The notes under the pieces are model-generated. The model ran no database searches and had not been told where the DNA came from. It saw only the letters and a program-made list of their open reading frames with translations. The position numbers and the translations under genes are program-made. From Nannochloris sp. 'desiccata' (lineage: Eukaryota; Chlorophyta; Trebouxiophyceae; Chlorellales; Chlorellaceae): a stretch of 64,000 nucleotides of DNA. Below are positions 41,700-52,803 of this stretch, in pieces (the stretch's first letter is position 1; every line of letters starts with the position of its first letter). The DNA is taken from assembly GCA_019044685.2 (NCBI GenBank), contig JAGTXX020000014.1, forward strand, positions 124,001 through 188,000, read 5' to 3'.

Positions 41700-44100
41700 A
41701 TATTATTTTTGGTTAATTCGTTGTATAATTTCTATTTTGCAGGCGCATCAAAGCGCAGCAAGGCAGGAGCACGGTGGAATCTCCGTTCGGTGCAACTGCA
41801 AATGTTTTCAACTCCAGAGGAGAGCCGCTGCTGAGCCTGCTGGTACAAAATAAAAGTATGGATGAGCTTGATAAGCGCCTCTCTCAGCTGTGCTCCATCA
41901 TTTCTGCCATAAAATGCTTTGTAAGTTTGTTAGAACTGCATTGGCGGCGCCTGCTTGAATAAAATAAATGGTTCTTCAGTCACTTAAATTAGCTGCTGAT
42001 TTCTTTTATTTTATTGCTGATCTAGCTAATATGATGCTAACCATTTGTTCTTTTGTTTTTTCTGAAGCAACCAAAAGTTCTTTATGCTGATGTTATGAAG
42101 TCAATTCGGCATCTTCCTGAAGTAGTGGCCGGAGGTGACCATCAAACAAGACCATTTGCATGCTATGATGCGGGTCTCTTGTGCTATACCCGCCAACCAT
42201 ATCCAAACAACTACGTTTCAGGGCGAGCTGTCGTAATGCATCACGAGACTTTTCAGATCAGACCCATCCGATAACCAAGCTTTTTTAAAGGCAGCAGCTG
42301 CTCTCAAGCTGGATGCCGACACGTGCTCTGGTTTGGAACCTGGCTTTAAGGCCGCTTTCCAAAAGTTAAATGGCTGTCAATAAGTTACAAAGCACATTTA
42401 AAATGGAGTTATACTAGTGTTATGCATTTAATTTTCGTTGGAGACGAATATTTTATTTTTTACTGAGATCTGAAGAAATTGCCTGACGCCGCTGATGCCT
42501 CTCATCTGAACTTTTCTCTTTCTCTAATTTGCCTGCAGCGTCACTCCCTCTGCTGCTGGACAAGCTGTTTATCTTCAACATATACTGGAGAGGTGGCGAA
42601 AGCTGCATGAAGAGGGGGAAACCTACTGCAGTTTGGCTGAGGCAGATTTGTGGTCCCCGGCATGTGATCGTGAGCTTCAGAAATTAGTAGAGATGGCAGG
42701 AGCTGGCTACATTGAAGATCTTTACCTTGTCAAAGACCTGTATTATGTTGATATGTCATGGAAGGTGCACTATAGAGGTGGTACTAGTGCTTTAGAAACT
42801 TATCACAAAGGTCAACACAAATCTATAGTCGGCATGAAGGTTGGCGTTGACCTTGCTCACAGGAGCTTAGTCAATGACCAATACCGTACTTTTCTCACTG
42901 CTAGAGCCAATATTGGTGGAAATTAAAAATAATATCAGACGTCTAATTAAATGCCGCTGTTGGAATCCAATAAAGCTTCTGGTACTCTCTTCCAAGTTGC
43001 ATTTGCTGGTCTCTCCAAGCCGCAGCGTCCTCTCACCGCTGATCAGTTTGTTGGTGGAAGCAAATCCGAACCTTTGGCGCGTATTGCTGAGGAAGCCGCT
43101 GATGCTGTGCAAATCTGCTTTTTAGCTGACTTCAAAGCTTTCCCAGCAGCAAAACTGGTAACTTCTTCATCAATGGCTGCAGAGGTGCCGCTGCCCAACT
43201 CTCCGACAGAGCCCGGTTTAAAAGATGCTGGCATAGCAACAAGACTCTTTCGTAGATTAGCAAAAAAAATTAAACGCGCCTAATAATATAACACCTTTTA
43301 GAGCTAAAAACAAATCGATTGAAGGTGTTACGGCAGCCGTGGCAGCTGTCGCTGAGCAAGGGGGAAAGCGTAGAAAAATCAGCAGTGGTGGGGACAGCCC
43401 TGCTGCGCCTGGCTATACCTATCCTACTAGCAGCAAAAAGATGAGCAAGTATGCTAGTTCCAAGGTTCCTGTGTGTAATCATACACCTTTAAGCCCAAGA
43501 ATTGAAAAGGTGAGGGCTACTTTTCATTTATTGCTGCAGCAGTATGGAGAGAAAAAAGACGGCGGATTATCAAGAACTCTCTCTGCTGTGGAATGAGATG
43601 GCGCAGAAGAAAACATTCGCTAAATTAAACGGAGCTGTTCCACAATAATGCAAAGATGATTAATGAATACCACAAAGAACATTGGAGAGCTGGTATCGCT
43701 CGGACAATGGCCTTGAACCAGCTCCTGCAGCTGCACTGTCAACAGATGGAGCTGGACCCTCTTCTGCACCATCAGCTTCGGTTTCTGACATCTCATTGCT
43801 TATTTAAATACGCAAAGTCTTATATGAGACTATAAGGTTCGCGCAGACTACCCAGAAGTATATTTTCCAGTCATTAATATGAAAACTCCAAGTGGAGCCC
43901 CCGCTAGCGCTGCAGCCGAAGCCAGTTAGAAAACAAGGTGTTGTAGGACAAAATAAGCATTGCAAAGGATGTGCTTGGAGTCCAGGGAAAGCAAAACTTG
44001 TGAAATTGACTGCTAGCCACAAAAATTACTGTCCTAATGTAAAGCTATTAAATAATCAGGGATTCAGTGGGGGGATGATGAACTGCTCGTCACGAAAGTG
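41700..44100 (+). mobile_element. Degenerate DDE-transposase-like element
   Basis: Plus-strand fragments in several frames, broken by stops and shifts, together resemble a eukaryotic DDE transposase: GEPLLSLLVQNKSMDELDKR, then QPKVLYADVMKSIRHLPEVV near 42070 (P-K-V-x-Y-x-D block), then HYRGGTSALETYHKGQHK near 42770 (the RGTSxxExxH block). After that come a basic region (42951-43283) and CKGCAWSPGKAKLVKLTASH with a following YC near 43960, a possible zinc finger. Ends and terminal repeats were not found. Family unassigned. It fills the gap between duplication units A and B. Confidence 0.5.
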
Positions 44101-44981
44101 AGTGGCCTCTCACTCGACCTGTGTTCCCTACAGGTCAACGAAAGAAAAAGAAAGAGAAATTTGCAGCTGGGAGGTCATTATCTGAACAGAATAGTCTCAG
44201 TGAATATCAAGCATATAGTTAGGATTGATTTTCGAAAGCCTTGTGGTGTAGTCTGGCCACATCATGCGTGCTAGTTTCAAATCTTATGTAGTCTACCTGC
44301 TTATAGCAGTACCCAGTATGGGGGCCTTGCCGGTGGTAATAGAAGAAGCTACAAGGGTAGTTAATTGGCAATTCTTTAAAAGCCTAAGGCTTTTTGCGCA
44401 GACAGCAACAGCGTCTTATTTGTCAAGTTGAGCAGAAATAATGTAGCACGCTTCTATTACAGAGTCGAAACATCGGTGAACAGGAAAACACAAACAAAAT
44501 ACAATAAAAGCTCAGGGATTTTGAGTTATGATTTTTTTTTAATTCTGACTTCCTTTTTTTACATGTCTAAAGCTGGAAAGAGTTTAATGTCAATCATTTG
44601 TTAATGATGTTATTATGGTGATATATAAAATCAGCTGAAAGAAGAAACGATGGCCAGAGGAGACGGGTGCTTAAGATTATCAAAGGAACTTTCCTTTAAA
44701 GAAATTGGCGGCAAATACCCAATAAGTGCCATATTGCAATATCGAGTATGAATCAGTAGTTTGTGTGCTTCAAAAGTAAGGAAAAAAGGAATTGAAAGAC
44801 GTTGCGCTGTATATATGTACATATCTATAGGTATTCATTGGCGTATAGCTGTAACGCAGCGAGAAAAGGGGAAAAGAGAAGAAATAAACAATCACAAAAT
44901 AAAGTTTTGGCGATGATGGTGAAAATTATTAAGATCATAAAATGAAAGCTACAGCGCTCATTTAATCGGAAGTGGGATGGT
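44101..44981. other. Non-coding stretch to the end of copy B
   Basis: About 880 bp. The first ~480 bp show nothing recognisable; from ~44590 the sequence is the 3' flank of copy B and aligns with the flank of copy A. Confidence 0.4.
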
Positions 44982-47900
44982 CTAGTAGTCAACATTGCGA
45001 AGAGGTACTTCAGCTAATGAGCAGGCAATCAACCCAAGCACTAATGTCATCGTAACGATGAGGTATGTAAAATCTCTCGGTGCGGGAGGCGATGCTTCAA
45101 AGGAAGGTTTAGCAACAATACTGTGGTCGAAAATAGACGCAGGCATAACAGGAACCACAAGCACAGATCCAGTACGCAATGCAGCACTCGCTCCAGGTGA
45201 TAATGTCGCTGCAATGTCTAATAGTTGCCGACTGGCAGCCCGTTTACGAATCTGTGCAGCACTGGGCGCAGATTCTAAAACTAGTCTATTGCTACAAACC
45301 CCACTAAGCCTGCGCTGGACAGGACTCGCCAGCTCGCTCGATGTACCAGAAGCCGCTTTTGGAGTTCCCCACGCATTCTCTGCCATAGCAGCAAAAGGGC
45401 TCAAAAAGTTTTCCTCGAGTGCCGCCTGCTCGTGCAAAATTAGGCTGTCGGTGAGGAAAGTACTTTCTTGGGCACCATCAATCCGGATGCTCTGCTCGAG
45501 ATACCCAGTAGTATCAGCAGGAAGCTGCTGCTTGGGGGCATTAAATGGCACTGGTGGTCCTTGGTCAGCATCAAATGGGGATACACCTTGGAAAGAGACT
45601 TTCGCGTTGCGAGGAGAAACCACTTGCGACGAAGGTTGTTGCTGCCGGAAGGCTGGTGGTGGTGGTGGTGGTGGTGGGCGAGGACTGGCCCCAGCTGGGG
45701 AGTTCTTTATTGAAGGTATCTCACGCGTTCTAATATCTTCTATAACAAATGGAGAGTTGGTAACCGGAGCAAGACCCCGTAACGCGTCAAAGTCGCCAGT
45801 CAAAGCAGCCAAAGCAGCAAGCTCATTTGCAGCATTGCCACCAGCAAGAGTTGCCCGAAGCATCGCGCTGGCCTGCCTGCTGGCTTCCCCAGTGTTACCA
45901 CCACTCTCGCTGTCACTAGTGAAAGCACCATACCCAGCAAATGGGTTGCTTTCCTCAGCAGCAGCGGTTTCGAGCTCTTCTTCTGCTTCAGCAACTGTCA
46001 AGAGCTTGGCAGCAGCAGCAGCGATGACATCTCCTGCCTCAGCGGTTGCTGCTTTCAGCATTGCTTGTCCATTTGGTCCACTGTAAGATACCCTACTACC
46101 GCGGAAAGAAGCATCTTCTTCAATGGTGGTAGGCATCCAAGATGGCTTTGCACTAGGCGCTCGTTGCAAGGAAAATGCAGGAGACAAAGCGCGAGACAAC
46201 GGATCTGGTGGCGGCGCTTTTGAACTGGTTCCCCGCATAGCTTGCTCTGCAGCCATCTGTATTTGCTGATCAAAACTCACTCCTTGAAGACTATCTCGTC
46301 GCAGACTATCCCGCCTGGGTATGGATAAATTTCTACCAAGACTAGCCCGTCTTGTTATGGACATACCTCCCCCTAAAGAGAAAGCGCTAGGTAGGATATC
46401 ATAAGGCATCGAACCTGCAGGCGCTGGAAAAAGTTCACCACTAGGCGCGACAGCAAGCAGAGAAGGCTGGCGAGCGGCAACTGAGCTGTGTGCATCACGT
46501 TCAGGCAGAATCGTAGCTGTTAGCAGCGCAGAGGCTTGCATGGATGCAGAAGTAAGAAGTGGGGCAGCTACTCTACCAAAGTTGCCGCTGCTGGCTCTCG
46601 TAGTTGCAGAGCTCAGCTGCCCGTTCGGCGTGCCTGCTTGACCCCATTTAGGAGCTACAACAAGCGCATCGCTCTGGCTACTAGCCAAATTTCCGCTTTT
46701 GTCAGATTTTGTGTCTTGAGTAGTGGTCAATTCTTCGTTTCTATAGCTCCTGGCCACAGCAACTGCTGCATCATGTGCACTACTATGCCCATTTCCTGAA
46801 AATCTTCCAAGTTCGAGGAACTGCTGAGGAGCTCCGCTGTTTCGAGGAGGTAGCGTTTGAGCTCTTGAGATCTTCATAGCTGTAGTACCAAATCCACTTA
46901 AATCAGTCTCTAGTACAGCTCCTGGAACGAGTGCTTTCCATTGAATTCTCCAGCCTTGTGCTGTTTCAACACGAGGGAGCAAGGTAGAGACTGGAGGCCA
47001 GATGCACCAACAATTTAGGGAAACCCAGAATAGACTAGTAAAGTCTACTACTAAAATCCAAGGAGCAATGAGATGTGTCACGCCTGCAATCAAATGATTT
47101 ACCAAATTAGGTGGTAAACTCTTGAGAAAAAGATAAAAGGAAAATTAAGAGATAGAACTGACCTCCATAAATAATGTAAACAATAGCTGCTAGAAGTAGC
47201 AAATCGTACAACACAAAGTACCAGGTAACACAGAAAGTATCCCAAAGTGCATGTATATCCTTGGGTACAGGAGGAGCTGAGCCAAGTCTGCTACTGCCTT
47301 CCTTACCGGTCACTTTAAAAGCAATAGGCTTGCTCCGGAAAATCTTTCGCAAGAACGTCTCAGATTTTATGACTGCCCAGATAGCTTTAATATGGTTGGG
47401 GGCCATCCAGATCCACATTTGCCAGCCTCTCCAGAGCTCAATGTCGGCACCCTTTATGCCACGGGCTGAAACCCACATCGTCAAGCGATTTGTAAGGAAG
47501 TATGGCGCGAAAGCTGCAGCGAACTCCCACATGTGGTAGGCTGTCACAGGCGCTACTCCCAAAAATATAAACGTAAATGGAACCAAACACAAAAGTAATG
47601 TAGGCGCTGCTAAGAAATGGTATGCTCCTGCCTCAAAGAATAACATCGACTGGACGAGAGTCAGGCCTGTCTTCTTCAAAGGATTATCGTTGAATATAAT
47701 CTGCAAAGCTCCCATAGCCCAGCGCTGGCGCTGTTTAAAGACATCAATCAAGCCTTCTGGCGCCATGCCGTAGACTAATCGCTCGTTTAAGAACATAGAT
47801 GAGAAGCCAGAAGCAAACAGATTCATTGAGGTGTTGTAGTCCTCAGTAATAGAGCCATACGACTGCCCACCAATGGACACCAAAGAGGTGCGGTTAAAGA

Positions 47901-49850
47901 CGACACCTGTGCCGCAGCACGGTGTCGCCCCAACACCATCACGACCCTGCAGCATTGGACCGTAAAAGAAGCGAGCGCAATGCACCATGGGGTCGGAAGG
48001 AGGCACGTTCCAGAAATCTTGGGGTGTCTGAATAAAGGCAGTGCGTTTCTTTTGCACCCACCCGCCACTGCCCTCGTTGCCGCGGTGGTAAAAATGACCG
48101 ATGGTGCGCTGCAGAAAATCTGGGTGAGCAATCATGTCTGTATCTAGAACCATGATGAATGCACCCTGGCCCTGCGACCGCAGAATGGCGTGATTAATGT
48201 TGCCAGCCTTGGCGTGGTGGGGCACACCGTGCACCCGTCGACGGGCAACATACACCAACCTGGCTTCACGTTTCATGCACGTCAGCTGGTATCGAAGCCT
48301 TCGAACCATCTTTAAAACATCTTTACCAGCTCCATCATCTAAAATATGCACCGTCAGCTTGTCACCAGGCCAGTTCATGTTCAAAGCGGCAATCACCGTT
48401 GGCTCTAGCACATCCACGGATTCGGAGTATCTAACGACATAAACATCAACGTGGGGTAACTCGTCTTTAGGTAGCATATCTCCAACCCAGCGAGCGGAAC
48501 GGTCAATAGTGTTCCAAAGGGAAACCACAAACACAAAAGACAGAGGCATAAAACTTAGCTCAAAAGCATAAAATATAAGCGAGTATAGATACACACCAGT
48601 GGGATATGGTACTATAGAACGCATACCACGCCATGCAAGGTATGCAAGACTTGTACCCTGCATTAATACTGCTAAAATGCGATATAATTTGGTGTATGGC
48701 TTCATTTTTGTGCCTTCAGTACCAAGGCCGTCATGAGATCGAGCCATAGCAGCACGCCATGCAACATCTTGTTCTTTAGAAAGAGTTCTTTTGCTTTGCA
48801 TCTTTGCACTCTTTGAGCCGGCTTCTATATCTGCTGTATCACAGCCTGAGTCTGATACAGCTCTATCAAGAGGCTTCCATCCTTCAAGTTCTTTTGGTAG
48901 AGGCGGTTTTGATTTGCCTGAATCGAATGCATCAAGGAGATTGGCCAGTTTTTCGTGCCGTCTCTTCCGTGAAAGCTCTGCTGGGGTCGCTGCGTACGCA
49001 TTAACAGGACTAGGGTCAGCGCCATAGGATAGAAGAACTTGAGCTGTACCCAAATCGCCACGAGCTGCAGCATAATGTAGGGCGGTGTCATCCCAGCCAT
49101 CGTTTTTCAGGGCATGGACATCAGCTCCTCTCTGACATAGCCATAATACAGCATCTGAGTTTGTATAAAGACGGAAATGGTGGGCTAAGATTGTAATAAA
49201 AAATGACAAGTAAAGAGCCAAATAAAAAGGCCGGCGGCAAAAACAACATAAAGATGAAAAGAGAAAATACTAACTACTGACCTCGGTGTCCTCCAATTGC
49301 AGCTGCATGTAAAGCTGTGAATCCGTCAAGGGCGGATTCTATGTCAAATTGAGGGGCTAGAGAGAGGGCATCTAGAGCTTCTAGGTCACCCGCCGCAGCC
49401 GCCCACCGCACAGCACCTTTTAAAATTGGATCTCCATGCCTTCGCCGTCTCCAAGCCTTTAGGAGCTCAGTGTAAACTAAACATAGCAAACATAATACTA
49501 TTGTTCCCCCATACACCGACAAGCCAATGAAATCAACCTGTTTTGGCAGAATCTTCTCCACCCCGCTGTACAAACCCCCACCTGCAATGCTCCCTCCTTG
49601 CATCCTTAGAAAACTAGCTAGTCACGCCCAGACTCTCTTACACACGCTGTTAAAAAGCTGCAAACACTCAATTAGGTAGAGCAGCGTATGCCATCTATTA
49701 TTCTTCTGTATTGGCGACTAATTTCAATAAGAGCAGTATATCGATTGTTTCCGAGCACAATAGCCAGGGGCGCATAAGTATTCTATAAGTCAGTTACAAT
49801 TCAATTATGCGAAATGCAAAACGGGTGGCTTATTTCGGCCGCCAAAAATC
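44590..49850. repeat. Segmental duplication, unit B
   Basis: Direct-orientation partner of 36260-41515, ~3.1 kb away. The blocks 45040-46590 and 48640-49600 are almost identical to unit A, while 46590-47700 and 48470-48640 are diverged. Confidence 0.9.
44982..49603 (-). CDS. Ankyrin-repeat cellulose-synthase-like GT2 enzyme, copy B
   Basis: Exons 49282-49603, 47163-49154 and 44982-47083 join to 1471 aa, with the same intron positions as copy A. The ankyrin part and the C-terminal ~520 residues are nearly the same as in copy A, and the catalytic core is essentially identical (HILDDG, VLDTDM, SITEDY, KQRQRW). The membrane helices flanking the core differ clearly, as in VPYPTGVYLYSLIFYAFELS before it and PVTAYHMWEFAAAFAPYF after it, as does the first third of the tail. 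All motifs are intact, so the copy should be functional; it may differ from A in membrane packing or partners. Confidence 0.88.
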
Positions 49851-49941
49851 ACCACTCTTATTCCTGATTGTTGGTACTTTTAGAAGGTGGGAAGAAGATG
49901 ATCTTCAAATCCAAATACAAAATCAAGAGGTGGCCCATGGG
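49604..49941. other. 5' flank of copy B
   Basis: 338 bp; up to ~49850 it is homologous to the flank of copy A, then unique sequence up to the hAT target duplication. No gene. Confidence 0.4.
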
Positions 49942-50703
49942 TAGGCTTGGCAATAACGCGAGAAGTGGCTGCGTTACTGCGTTAATAACGCGTTATCTAA
50001 CGTGTTATCTAACTCAAATATGTGGCAATAACGCTGAAGCTGCGTTATTGGCGTTATCATTTGCAATTGGCAATTTGCAGTGTTAGATCAATCACAGATT
50101 ACAACTTAAACAGAAATTTTAAGATCTACAGGTCATTTAAATACCCAAGACCCCTTACTCAATCCAATTCAATCACAGATTCAATTAAAGAATCGACATT
50201 GCCACTGAAATCTTCCCTCCAGTCCCTCCTCTCCAACCACTCGTCGAAGGTCACCGTCGCCATTTTTTCAGCCTTGTCCAAGCTCAGCCTGGTTCTATTC
50301 GGGCGGTAGATCCGCCGCATCATAGGCATGCTCTGAGCGGGATTTGATGCAGAAACAGTCTTAGAACACCACTTGCACTTCAAATTGATTTGAAATTTTT
50401 GAGGGGTTGTGCTTGAAGTTGCGACCTTCACGACGTCAAAATGATCCCATACATGGTTAGGATCCTTCTCTAGAGCATTCTTCCTCTTTTTGAACAATTT
50501 CTGGAGCTCTTTCTGTGCTTCTTCAGCTTCAAATGTTAGAATTGCGTCTGGCATGTTACATGATCTGCACTTTCTGAGCAATAACGCAAACAATAACGCA
50601 TTTACACTATAAATTTAATAACGCAGAGGTCGCGTTAGCGTTAGTTATTAACGTTATTAACCCACTAACTCTCTATCGCGTTATCGTTAGAGCCCCAAGC
50701 CTA
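49942..50703. mobile_element. Short hAT-type element with 8-bp target-site duplication
   Basis: 762 bp bounded by inverted ends TAGGCTTGG... and ...CCAAGCCTA, flanked on both sides by the 8-bp direct repeat CCCATGGG (49934-49941 and 50704-50711), as expected for hAT transposons. Both ends carry many copies of an AATAACGC/GCGTTATT motif in either orientation, typical subterminal transposase-binding repeats. It is too short for a transposase, so non-autonomous. The intact TSD points to a fairly recent insertion. Confidence 0.9.
50159..50554 (-). CDS. BED-finger-like ORF inside the hAT element
   Basis: From ATG 50554 the minus strand encodes ~131 aa (MPDAILTFEAEEAQKELQK). It contains HVWDHFDVVKVAT followed by LKCKWCSK, matching the first half of a BED zinc finger (aromatic W..HF, then CxxC), the usual DNA-binding domain at the N-terminus of hAT transposases. 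The expected His pair is not clear and there is no catalytic domain. It is probably the retained 5' exon of a deleted transposase. Confidence 0.6.
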   Translation of the reverse strand: MPDAILTFEAEEAQKELQKLFKKRKNALEKDPNHVWDHFDVVKVATSSTTPQKFQINLKCKWCSKTVSASNPAQSMPMMRRIYRPNRTRLSLDKAEKMATVTFDEWLERRDWREDFSGNVDSLIESVIELD

Positions 50704-50770
50704 CCCATGGGTGGCAATCGTCAATTTTCATTTGCTTCTCAGGAGCTGAGAAATTTCGAGGGTATGTTTC

Positions 50771-50877
50771 ACCCACAGCCCCCAAATAGTAATGGCTGAA
50801 ACTTTGTGAGTTGTTCATTTATATCAATATCATCGTATATACGAAGTACTAGCCATTACTATTTGGGGCCTGTGGGT
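50771..50877. repeat. Snap-back inverted repeat (27-nt arms)
   Basis: Arms 50771-50797 and 50851-50877 are reverse complements apart from one mismatch (core AAATAGTAATGGCT / AGCCATTACTATTT) around a 53-nt loop. It could be a miniature foldback element or a hairpin RNA precursor. 50878-51072 holds nothing else. Confidence 0.8.
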
Positions 50878-51072
50878 CTTCTGATCTGCCATCGATCTGA
50901 GCTCATTTGTCTGCTCCCTTCATTTTCTGAACCATTTTAATGCTTTATATGATGACAAAACATTGTAATATACGATATATACAGCTAGATATGCAAAAAG
51001 ACCACTGTATAATACCGTTCAGCTCGTTTCAAAAAATAATTGGGAACATTCAAAGACCTTCTAACACAGATT

Positions 51073-52595
51073 CTAGCGCCTTTTATAATTTCCCAAGTCC
51101 CTCAAAGCCTTGTGTTTCAGTGGATTTGCGACTTTAGCTGAACGCTTGGCGTGCTTCTGGAGGTAAATTGCCTCAATTTCCTTCTGGGCAACAGACAAAT
51201 GATCTGTATTCCAGCGGCCAGCCTCTACTTCCAAGGCTGAAACGTCATAGCATGCATTCTCCTTAGCACCAGGAATGGGAAAATCTCGAACTTCCTCCAG
51301 CTCGGCTCTTAATGCTGCAGCAAAGAGGATTGACGCCAATGCCGGCAGCAGCATGTCTGGAAAAGGCTTGTACCTACATAACTGCACAAAAGGAACAAAG
51401 GAAAGCTCGCAGAAATCAGAAAGTAATGGTACGTTCCACTAGATATTGACGCAGCTCGCTTGGCAGCTGATCCAAGATCCAAAGTCGTCAGCGATGCCGA
51501 CAGCAGTTGGGGTAGAGACGGATCAGCTCCAAAAGCAGATGTCTGCTCTAAATACATTAAATCTGGATCATTATCTTCATTTTCTAGGATTTCTGCATTC
51601 ATTAAAAGAGAATTGACAAGTTAAAATGATGTCAAATATACAAAGAGACTGAGAAGGCAGATCAAGATGTGGCAACACCGACACATGAATCAACCTACCC
51701 TATGGGGATTCTCTTCGATCATAAAGACTTCAGGCGGACCTAATGGCGTTGAGAATCCAGCAGCATTGTTATGAGCCGCCGATTCTCTCTCAGGTGCGTC
51801 GGCGGCGGTACTGGTGACACGAGACGGTCCACTGCCACCCCCAGCTGTAGGCCCCAGACATGAGAGGACCTGCAGCTTTTGCAAGGGCCTCCAGCTCCTG
51901 TTACCCAGTACCACGAATAGTACAAACAAGGACCTGCAAAGCGCTTGGCGCCGTCTACAGTGCATACCCACTTGGCTCACTGCACGCCCACTTGGGTGCT
52001 TTTGAACAGGAGTACCAAGTTCGGGGGGGGGGGGGGGGGGGGAGGGGGGGGGGGGGGGGGGGGGGGGTTTATTAGAAGACATTTATCAGGATCAAACTCA
52101 CTCTGTGCAACGGTAGCAAATAGGCTGAAGGAATCCCTCGAGTGCAGTTTGCTCATTCAGAATTATGCGCTCGAGCTCGTTGATATAATTACTAACTTGA
52201 AAGCCTTCTAAACGGCTAGAGTACCCCAGATAGTGGAGCCGCTATCACTATGGGTACGACAGATATGACAACTACACATTGCAGGATCTACTGGTGGTGC
52301 CTCGGTTGCTCAAAAGGTGACGCGTTTTCGAAAGAAACCTTCTTGGGGCGGGTGATACAATTGGCATTTGCAAATGCAACGGCAACGATGATCGTGGTGG
52401 ATCAAGAGCGCTCAGATCTACGGAAGCTTGTTTAGCTCTTTCTAACTCTACTGCTTGCTGCTGCCTTTCGGCATCTGCCGCAATGAATGAAAATTTGGAA
52501 ACAGTAGAGAGATTCCCCCCCACCCACCCACCAGTGCTGTTACCAGTTTTGCTTATTAGTGGCGGTAATGCACCGTAGCCTGTGTAATATACCAT
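51073..52595 (-). CDS. Unresolved multi-exon gene or gene remnant
   Basis: Several minus-strand pieces look coding: 52595 to ~52440 (MVYYTGYGALPPLISK..., ...AERQQQAVELERAKQ); ~52130-52205 with a helical YINELERIILNEQTALEGF; 51690-52101 (SEFDPDKCLLIN, a poly-Pro run from the G-tract, then ELGTPVQKHPSGRAVS); 51470-51602 (EILENEDNDPDLMYLEQTSA); and 51073-51387 (RAELEEVRDFPIPGAKEN, ending NYKRR). Acceptors exist (GTTGCACAG, TTTTGTGCAG), but phases between pieces do not all agree, partly because the poly-G block has unknown length. It is either a real gene with assembly errors or decayed. No family recognised. Confidence 0.35.
52023..52067. repeat. Poly-G block (G20-A-G24)
   Basis: 45 nt of G with a single A at 52043. 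On the minus strand it would code for poly-Pro. Its length cannot be trusted, so the reading frame across it is uncertain. Confidence 0.9.
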
Positions 52596-52803
52596 GAAAT
52601 ATTATTAATTTATACGTAGTGGATTTAATCTATCGTAACTCAGTGGGAAATATGCATGCGAATATAATAGCACTGGCCTAAAATAGTAAAGAATAAAACA
52701 GCCGCTCACAACTGAAATTTGAGCGGAGTTGATGGCAAGTAGCAATAAAAGAGAAGAAAAGTTTTAACAATGCCCACGTAGTGAACTTCTGCTAAGGAAC
52801 TAG

